Positions 56,921 to 64,000 of a DNA stretch of 64,000 nucleotides are shown in pieces. Source of the DNA: Lytechinus pictus (taxonomy: Eukaryota > Echinodermata > Echinoidea > Temnopleuroida > Toxopneustidae); contig NC_087258.1 of NCBI RefSeq assembly GCF_037042905.1, positions 7,604,501-7,668,500 on the forward strand, in the 5' to 3' direction. Under the pieces are notes generated by a model. It was not told the origin of the DNA. It worked only from the letters and a program-made list of their open reading frames with translations, and searched no databases. How positions within the stretch are numbered: the stretch's first letter is position 1; each line of letters begins with the position of its first letter. A program made the translations under genes and the position numbers.

Positions 56921-57935
56921 AATGCATTTTTTAACTGTTTCATTGTGTGCCGGATTAACAGTAACGTTTAATCGATAACCATTGGTTGTGATTCACGACC
57001 CAGATCATCATGATCATCATTATCATAGGCCTATGCTCGAGTCATACAATAACCACAATGTACAGCGGGTGGCACACGGAATATGACCCTACACATCTGA
57101 CCCAACCCAATTTTGACTGGATGTCATAAAAAAATATGATAATGCAACAATACAAAAATCTATCATCAGATTTTTGGCTAATTATAAGGTATTTGAATGT
57201 CACTGAGTTGAAAGTCTCATTCATTGTCTTTGGCGTAAATCGCGACCCAACGGCATGACAAATACAATTTTTAATGGTTTGATAACATCAATGCATAATA
57301 AAATGTATAACGAGCTTTAGTACAGGCATGTAGTAGGGTCCATGGTACAGGAGATGTTACTTCAATTTGTTGTTGCCATCATGATGTACAATTCATCCAG
57401 CACCCGACATTTTCTCAAGGGGAGAGGGGGGGGGGTGTATTTTAATGTCCAATTGATGCAGTATTTTTTTATGTATAGGCCTAACACAAAACCATGCGTG
57501 TCAGTTTGTTTAAGTTTACTTGTAAATTCTAATATTTTTAAACTACAGCATTTTATATGTGATCTGTAAATTTGTCATCAATGTTATCATGTTAGGACAC
57601 CAAAAGGTATTTCTTGATAGGAAAACCTTCAATTTTATATGTAGGAATAACGAAAATAGCAATCAGCACAAAAAGAGATAGCCAATGTAACATCACCAAA
57701 CATTTCATTCACCACAGAATTTAAATAATTTGATGACAGAGATCATCAAATGGCAACACGGTCGTCATGCACGTCCCTGGAAGTCTGTTGAGTGTCCTTG
57801 CCTACCACCAAAAGCCCCTCCACACTTGACGATCCATTTCGAATGAACAAAAAAAACCAGTGGAAATTAAACCGTATAACTTTTTTTCTTTTTTAACACC
57901 AAGCAATTCTCAAGACGTGGTGGGCAACCGCCCCA
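56921..57935. other. Intergenic, no gene recognised
   Basis: A G-run lies at 57426-57435. No exon or clear element is seen. Confidence 0.5.
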
Positions 57936-58406
57936 CCAATGAAAATATTGGGGGGGGGGGGCAAACATATTGTTTTGCCCCCCCCCCCAATAATTCCGCA
58001 TGTGCAAAAAATAAAATAAGATTGTAATGTTACATAGAAATCAGCAAGCGAGATTGAGATACACAACTCGTTCTTCATCTAAAATCGTGCTCAAAATGTC
58101 CGGTTTTCAGATTAGAATATAAAAAAATTTCAGCTCGCGCTTCGCGCTCGCATCATTTCTGTAGCAAAAACCCATACTTTTCATGATTGAATAGGTGAAT
58201 AGAATGTCCCGTTTTCAGTTCTATACCTCAAAAGAACTCCCACTTCGATAAGCAATAATCTTTTGCTGGATATATTTCTTGTTCTTTATTAAAAACGTCA
58301 ATTAAACTCTTTTTTTTTAAAGATCAAAATATCAAAATTTTCAGCTCGCGCTTCGCGCTTGCATCTATTATTTTTTAATTTTTTTAAATTTAGTTTGTTG
58401 GTGAGA

Positions 58407-58486
<80 letters not shown>

Positions 58487-58620
58487 CTACATATATATAC
58501 ATATAGGCATATGTGTGTGTGTGTGTTTGAGTCTGTTTGTTTTGTGTGATCGAGCGCCTTTGGAAAGTTGATTCATGATTTTGCCCCCCCCAATCTGAGA
58601 AATGGATCGACGCCCCTGAC
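57936..58620. mobile_element. Composite G/C-run element with repeated TCAGCTCGCGCTTCGCGCT motif
   Basis: Left part with a G-run (57949-57961) and C-run (57979-57989) that can pair. The motif tttcagctcgcgcttcgcgct occurs at about 58130 and 58339, about 210 bp apart, each with a small GCGCTTCGCGC palindrome. The right end ttttgccccccccaatctga...gacgcccctgac near 58580-58620 looks like the partner of the left G-run. TG and TA microsatellites (58407-58530) sit inside. Confidence 0.6.
58407..58530. repeat. (TG)n-(TA)n microsatellite
   Basis: TG repeats at 58407-58427, TA repeats to about 58505, and TG again at 58510-58525. Open frames here are artefacts. Confidence 0.95.
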
Positions 58621-58882
58621 TGTAGTATGTCCACAGTGTGAAGCACAATGTGAAATCATCTTCACACTGTTAAATTTGACCATTACGGTGAAACATATTT
58701 TCACACAGTCAACTACGTGAACGCCCATTGAAGACTCAAACTGTAGAAGTGTCCACAATGTGAAAGTTTCTTCACACTGTGAAATTATTTTGAGCATATT
58801 GACAGTGTGGATCACATCTTTACCGAGTACATACTGCGACCATACCGTGGGACACTGTGACAATATTTTCTTTTTCAGCTGG
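58621..58882. repeat. Dispersed repeat rich in ACAGTGTG motifs, copy 2
   Basis: Repeated gtccaca(g/a)tgtgaa, ttcacactgt and gacagtgtgga motifs, ending gggacactgtgacaatattttctttttcag. Related to 42230-42432. Confidence 0.65.
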
Positions 58883-59157
58883 GAAGGAACGCTGTATCAA
58901 ACACGGATCGTAAAGGATTTTAAATATTCGCCTTATGTCGTAAACAAAGATGCCATTATTCAAATGTTTGTTTAGAGGTTAATAAATGATAAAACTGTCT
59001 AAACGTTCATTAAATACAAAACATTATGACTGAAAAGTAATGATGTCAAGATTTGCAATTATTATGACGTGTTTCTTTTGAACTGACTCAATGGCAGAAC
59101 GGGTCATAATCATAAAGATTACAAAACTGAATATAAATTTATTATTTTAGTGTCCTA
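58883..59157. other. Intergenic spacer
   Basis: No feature seen. Confidence 0.5.
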
Positions 59158-59325
59158 GGGAGCGTTTCGTCATTTCTTTTTGTCTGACAAGTTGTCAGAT
59201 TTGACAACTTACCATGATTCTGATTGGCTGAAAAGCGCAGATGTTTGAATGATGCTATTGTTACTATCGGATGAAGCAGACTTTGTCGACAAAACACTTG
59301 ACGAGTTCTTTCATGAACCGCTCCC
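59158..59325. mobile_element. MITE, GGGAGCGTTTC ends
   Basis: gggagcgtttcgtcatttctt is mirrored by agttctttcatgaaccgctccc. The arms share ttgtctgacaagttgtca against gtcgacaaaacacttgac. 168 bp. Confidence 0.75.
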
Positions 59326-59870
59326 AAGATCTAATGCGGAGACTGAGTGGTAACAGGAAATTCCCTCTGAAATTCTCTCACTTTTATACATTATAAATTC
59401 TACTGCATCTATATTATTTTCGAACTGCATGATGTAATAGCAGACTCAATGATTCCACATGACCATTTTGGGGACATGATTCGTCTTTATTAGCAACAGA
59501 TATTGAAGTTTTGAAATAGATTTGACTTGCTGAGTATATAAAACGTTGTACAGAGCCATTTTTATACACAGCAAGTGATGATCACTGACATGTGGACTCT
59601 GCTATAGCTAGACTGACAATGCCAGGATGATGCTTTACAATGAAGGCCTTAACTGTCGTTCTTCTGATCGATATCAATCTACTCATGGGATTACCTCATG
59701 TTCAACCTCATCTATTCACTGTTGGGGGCTAATGAAAGTTTGCCTAGTGTCGATTCCAATCAGTGCTACATGTAGGAGTAAGAATATTTCCGTGGTAAAA
59801 CGATTGCATCCGATATACAGCAATAGTGACTGCACACTAAGGATTGACCTTTTAAAATCAGGTGATGTAT
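59326..59870. other. Intergenic spacer
   Basis: A 122-codon frame at 59627-59995 begins here but runs into the ATCA repeat and shows no family motif. Confidence 0.5.
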
Positions 59871-60004
59871 CCGACATTTACCATCAATCAAACAATCAAG
59901 CAATATATCAATCGATTTATCAATCATTCAAGCAATTAATCATACAATCAATTTTTCAAAGAGTCAAGCGATCACTCATTCGTCCAACCTACTAATCAAT
60001 CACC

Positions 60005-60040
<36 letters not shown>

Positions 60041-60110
60041 CAATCAATCAATATATCATTCAATCAATAAATCAGTCAATCATCAATCCACTTACCAATC
60101 GATCAATAAG
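59871..60110. repeat. (ATCA)n microsatellite
   Basis: Imperfect then nearly pure atca/aatc repeats, densest at 59997-60055. Confidence 0.92.
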
Positions 60111-61802
60111 GCAAACAATATAATATTTCCTCATGCGACATTCATCTGGTATTTTATCGATTATTAATTAACTAGCAATCACTGCCAAAGATGTATCAAA
60201 GCAAACACGGCTCAATTTGACACTCGATAGCTTAATCATGTTAATCACCCACTCAGTGACATCGTTAATGTAAACATCATTTACTCAGCTTTTCAATGAT
60301 CATATAAGGTAAGAAAACTCATACTAAATATACAGTTAATGCAATTAATACATATATGAAGGATTAAATTGAAAACATATTCAAACTATCTATGCAACAT
60401 TCCCAGTCAGAGTCGATGTATTTTTTTATTAACACTGATAAAAGTCTTGCTCGTCTCAGTTATTTCCACCTAAATATACCACAAAACAACAACAACAGTG
60501 GGGAATCAGTTTATTTTACCTGATATTTATTCAAACTTTGGTACTTCATGAGTTCTTTCATAACATTGCATTAACAGTGTTCATATCTTCTGTGTTTTGT
60601 AAAGACTGGTCATAATCATGATAATACATCTATAATGTGCATTTTACCATAACAAAGACAGAGCACAGTGCAAATAAAGGTCTAGATACGTCTTAAAGAA
60701 GATTATTAGATATAGTTGGAGGTTGTGAATGCCTTCTTTGAATGCTAGTAGTCCATTCTGAAGTACAGTTCTTGCAGAGGGTATTTCCCCAATATATTAT
60801 AAAAATCAAGGGCGTAGGCTGGTTTTAGCATGAGGAGCGCACATCCTGGGGAGGTGGAACTGAAGTGGTATGGGGGTGCACATCTTGGGAAATCAGCTGC
60901 TGAAAGCAGAAGAAAGGGGTATTTCATTTTGCTTGCCAGTGAAGGAACTCCTCTACCTCAGCGGGAGAATACACGTGCACCCAGTGCACACCCAGCCTAG
61001 GCCCTTGGAAATCTTAATCGGGAGTCACTGAAATGAAAAAAAGTGTATGTAGAACAATTCACAGAATATATATCTTCCTATAACTTTTCCGGCAAATCTT
61101 GATACCTACCATCGACAGGAAGCTAGACCATTCGGCTGGATCTTTTGACTTTTAGACATAGAGAAAGGTTTGATGAAGTAATTAGTTTCAAGACGAGAAA
61201 AGTAGCTAGTCGGTTTGTGGACCCAATATTCAGAGTACGGAGGTCAGAACCGATACAAGGCATGCAGATTTATATGTATATATATATAAACATTGAGAAA
61301 TTTTAGTTGTCGGAGTATTAAACTCCACAAATTAGAGATTTTTTTTCTGGTGAATCGAGCAATGATAATTGCATTGTAATGGATCATTTAGGTATTTTGG
61401 CGGATTGCATCATTGGGATATAGCAAGTGGTTTGATTCTGGAATTCTAAACTTTACAAGAGGAAGGTGTTCCACTTTCAATACTGAGAATGATGGAGACG
61501 AACTAGATAAAACTTTTGCAAAGATGATCAATGTTACCGTTTTCAACAAAGACAGTAAAGATCGCACATACAGAAGAAAGGATGAATATATTGTTGATTC
61601 TTCTAATTTATCATAAACAACCTTAAAGATCATTTATCCTGATACAGAGAGACGTAAGGGATTAAAGAAAAGCGATCCAGTAATCCTACTGATTATGAAC
61701 AAGAACAAAAGTTGTATATGTACATAACTCTATTCCTCATCATATCATAACCAGGAATATATCAGTGTATCAAATCCTCTATCAACAGGTATATCGACCT
61801 TT
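60111..61802. other. Intergenic / 3' flank of the right-edge gene
   Basis: About 1.7 kb. The part next to 61803 should include the 3' UTR of the minus-strand gene, but no clear AATAAA on that strand could be placed. The 67-codon frame at 61413-61616 has no known motif. Confidence 0.4.
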
Positions 61803-64000
61803 CTACATAGAAGGTGTAGGTGGCGCAGGATCAAGAGGTGCATTCTGTGCTGCCCCCGCACATTGACCTATAGCCGAAGAAGCGCCGTATTGGGAGATGC
61901 TGCAACTGGCTGCTGAGCGTGCAAGGAAACTCAAGTAACCACCCTTTTCTTGCCAGCAGGAGAGGTTCTTTCCGCATTCCGTGGACCACCTCTCCATGAT
62001 GGATGTCAATGGTTGCTCGCTGGCACTTTGGGAATGTCGAAGCCAAGGACAGGCAGCAGTTAGCTGATCAAATACGCAAGATCCCATGGATTCCTGGAAG
62101 CTCTTGCATTGGGGTGTGCCGAGGGCAAGTTGATCAGTTGCAGGAACCTCAGCTACGGGTCCACACTGTCCGGCCTGCTGGTCGAATACATCGACCCCAT
62201 TGACAAGTCCTTGGCGCTTGCGTTGCCAGTTGGTCATGTTGGCAATCTGGCTGCAAGTGTCACAGACGCGGTTTACGCTAATACCGGCTTGTTGGAGTTG
62301 ACCCAATAGATTTGTGAATGTGGTGTCACCGAGAAGGGCGCTGAAGAGAGCCATTTTGCTTTCTTTAACGTATCCTAGAGCCACATCTACGTTTGCAAGA
62401 CCCCCTCGTCGTTTCTTAGTGAGGAGGCTGCGAAGAGCATGTTCGGATGGCATGTGCCAAGAGAAGAGGTGGACCTTACGCGGGGTTTGTCCATATCGTT
62501 GGATCATACCTGGAAGATCACGAAGGACAGCAGATGCAGGATCCTGACCGTGGGTCTCCATACCAGAGCGGAAAGCGATATTGACTGGAGTGCGCCCGGT
62601 TGTTCGTCCATTCTTCGGCACATTACAGGGATTAAGTGCTTGTTTCATTCCTGCATAGTCAAGTGCAAGCACAGCGAGACTCTTCTGTCCTGATATTCCA
62701 TTGGCGCCAAGGAATCCACCACAAAGATGTTTGTCCATGTACGTATTGTCCAGTGCAGCTGTTTCGGCCGGAGTAAGTTGAGCGTCTGGTGCTTGTGCAA
62801 TAGGAGCCGGTGCAAAGGCTATGTTTGGCTCATTACGGGCACCGACATTGGTTGTCTCTGTAAATGAACTTCCGATGCTTTGTCCTACTCCGTCAACAAC
62901 GGAAGGGTTCGAATTTCCACTGTTTGTGCCCTGTGAGTTTCCAGCTGCAGCTTGAGTACCTGCCCCTCCATTACCATTCATTCCAGTTGATCCCGTCGCT
63001 CCAGTAGCTCCATTTGCCGTCCCATTGGTAGCTCCCCCTTTTGGTGGATAGGTTGCTCCGTTTGAAGTTGTTGTTCCATTTGATGTAGCTCCCCCTTTTG
63101 GTGGATAGGTTGCTCCGTTTGAAGTTGTTGTTCCATTTGAGGTAGCTCCTCCACTTCCTGCTCCGTTGCTACCTCCACTTGATGGCCAATTTGCTGCTCC
63201 ATCTGGAGCGGCACCGTTTGCTCCTCCAGTGTTTACCCCATTTGTCGGTGAATTTCCTGCTCCAGTCGCCACTCCTCCAGTGTTTACCCCATTTGTCGGT
63301 GAATTTCCTGCTCCAGCCGCCACTCCTCCAGTTGCTGCTCCATTAGAGCCAATGTTTCCACCTCCTGGTATATCCCCTGGGCCCGCGCCTGCTCCACCTC
63401 CTGCTCCGCCTGTTGCTCCCATCGCTCCACCCTGTCCCCCGTTTTGTCCCCCAGATGCACCTTGATACCCTCCGTATGAAAAGCTAACAGACCCTCCAGA
63501 CCCACCAGAGCCACCAAATCCTCCTGTTGGATCGTAAAATGATGGACCAGCTGACCCGCTTCCCATGGAAGGGCCATAATTGCTACCTCCTAAGGAGAAT
63601 GATGTCCCTAAACTCCCACCTTGTCCTTCTCCCGCTCCCTCTGCTGCTTCACCCTGCTCACCCATTGCCTCAGCGTCTGCTTCTGCTGCTTCAGCCTCTG
63701 CTTCTTGAAGGTCCTCCATTGCTTCAGCCTCGGCTTCTGCTGCTTCCGCTTCTAGTTCGGCAGCTTCTTCTGCATCCTCGGCCTCTTGTTCTGCTAATTC
63801 CTGAGCGGCTTCTTCCTCTTGTTCGGCCATTTCCTGTGCTGCTTCAGCATCTTGTTCTTGTTCCATCTCCTGTCCTGCTTCACCTTGATACATATTCTGT
63901 GCAGCTTCAGCGTCAGCTTCGGCCTGTTGTTCCCGCAATTCTTCCGCAGCTTCGGCCTCTTCTTCTGCTAATTCCTGTGCTGCTTCTGTATCTTGCTGAT
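61803..64000 (-). CDS. Unrecognised modular protein: Glu/Ala helix, Gly/Ser/Asn repeats, 12-Cys C-terminus (partial)
   Basis: Open on the minus strand from the window edge to TAG at 61803-61805, about 732 residues. The start lies outside: the Met-like position at 63938 is really a TTG inside the open frame, which continues upstream with more Glu/Ala-rich codons. Visible order: (1) about 130 residues of Ala/Glu/Gln with recurring AAQE(L/M)AEQE, predicted as long helix or coiled coil; (2) about 280 residues rich in Gly, Ser, Asn, Thr and Ala, with tandem GGVATGAGNSPTNGVNT and GGATSNGTTTSNGATYPPK units and NGT sequons; (3) about 310 residues of ordinary composition with exactly 12 cysteines, including VCDTC and a dense final 100 residues, suggesting disulfides. 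I recognise no family. Composition suggests a secreted structural or matrix protein. No signal peptide is visible because the N-terminus is missing. Confidence 0.8.
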   Translation of the reverse strand, partial: QQDTEAAQELAEEEAEAAEELREQQAEADAEAAQNMYQGEAGQEMEQEQDAEAAQEMAEQEEEAAQELAEQEAEDAEEAAELEAEAAEAEAEAMEDLQEAEAEAAEADAEAMGEQGEAAEGAGEGQGGSLGTSFSLGGSNYGPSMGSGSAGPSFYDPTGGFGGSGGSGGSVSFSYGGYQGASGGQNGGQGGAMGATGGAGGGAGAGPGDIPGGGNIGSNGAATGGVAAGAGNSPTNGVNTGGVATGAGNSPTNGVNTGGANGAAPDGAANWPSSGGSNGAGSGGATSNGTTTSNGATYPPKGGATSNGTTTSNGATYPPKGGATNGTANGATGATGSTGMNGNGGAGTQAAAGNSQGTNSGNSNPSVVDGVGQSIGSSFTETTNVGARNEPNIAFAPAPIAQAPDAQLTPAETAALDNTYMDKHLCGGFLGANGISGQKSLAVLALDYAGMKQALNPCNVPKNGRTTGRTPVNIAFRSGMETHGQDPASAVLRDLPGMIQRYGQTPRKVHLFSWHMPSEHALRSLLTKKRRGGLANVDVALGYVKESKMALFSALLGDTTFTNLLGQLQQAGISVNRVCDTCSQIANMTNWQRKRQGLVNGVDVFDQQAGQCGPVAEVPATDQLALGTPQCKSFQESMGSCVFDQLTAACPWLRHSQSASEQPLTSIMERWSTECGKNLSCWQEKGGYLSFLARSAASCSISQYGASSAIGQCAGAAQNAPLDPAPPTPSM
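63036..63153 (-). repeat. Coding minisatellite, two 57-bp units
   Basis: A 57-base unit starting tcccccttttggtggatagg occurs twice in tandem, nearly identical, encoding the 19-residue repeat with YPPK. The length keeps the frame. Confidence 0.88.
63222..63325 (-). repeat. Coding minisatellite, two 51-bp units
   Basis: A 51-base unit containing ccagtgtttaccccatttgt occurs twice in tandem with a one- or two-base difference, encoding the 17-residue GNSPTNGVNT-type repeat. Confidence 0.88.

Noticed and set aside
63284-63577. Alternative frames over the Gly-rich exon on both strands
   Set aside because: They are shadows of the low-complexity coding repeat. The long minus-strand frame with the cysteine region is the real one.

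Overview
This is an AT-rich, intron-containing, repeat-dense animal genomic window. Nothing in it looks prokaryotic. A NIT-domain membrane guanylyl cyclase, CYP2-type P450 exons, CR1/jockey-type LINEs, tRNA-derived SINEs and a very high density of short palindromic DNA elements fit a marine invertebrate deuterostome, most likely an echinoderm of sea-urchin type. That placement is an inference from gene and repeat style, not from a database match.

Layout. 1-16.6 kb holds no gene I can support. It is filled with degenerate tandem duplications, foldback or MITE-like elements (3.5, 5.1, 6.7, 13.1, 13.3 and 14.0 kb), a near-perfect 133-bp-arm palindrome (11.3-11.6 kb), two arrays of ~165-bp AT-rich repeats, a LINE fragment on the minus strand (5.9-6.5 kb) and one broken protein-like stretch (12.3-12.7 kb). 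16.6-20.3 kb is a nearly full endonuclease plus reverse transcriptase LINE with one frameshift, flush against a MITE. 21.6-24 kb holds a ~1-kb dispersed repeat rich in nuclear-receptor-like direct repeats, then a broken cytochrome P450 gene of which only the first and last exons remain. An inverted copy of the repeat lies at 28.5-29.35 kb. 24-34 kb is otherwise non-coding, with a SINE, microsatellites and a MITE with an 11-bp target duplication.

34.8-56.0 kb is the main host gene, read on the plus strand: a five-exon guanylyl cyclase with an N-terminal membrane-anchored NIT sensor. All four introns have GT-AG borders and compatible phases and give a 673-residue protein. Its first intron (16.75 kb) carries a decayed reverse-transcriptase pseudogene, a SINE, many MITEs, a 3.3-kb-spaced inverted repeat pair and a duplicated copy of the exon 1 splice-donor region.

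56.0-61.8 kb is non-coding between convergent genes. 61.8-64.0 kb (minus strand, running off the right edge) is the 3' part of an intronless-looking ORF for an unrecognised modular protein: a Glu/Ala-rich helical or coiled region, a Gly/Ser/Asn/Thr-rich repeat region and a 12-cysteine C-terminal region. The living genes do not form a visible pathway. The cyclase would make cGMP at a membrane, and the edge gene looks structural or secreted.
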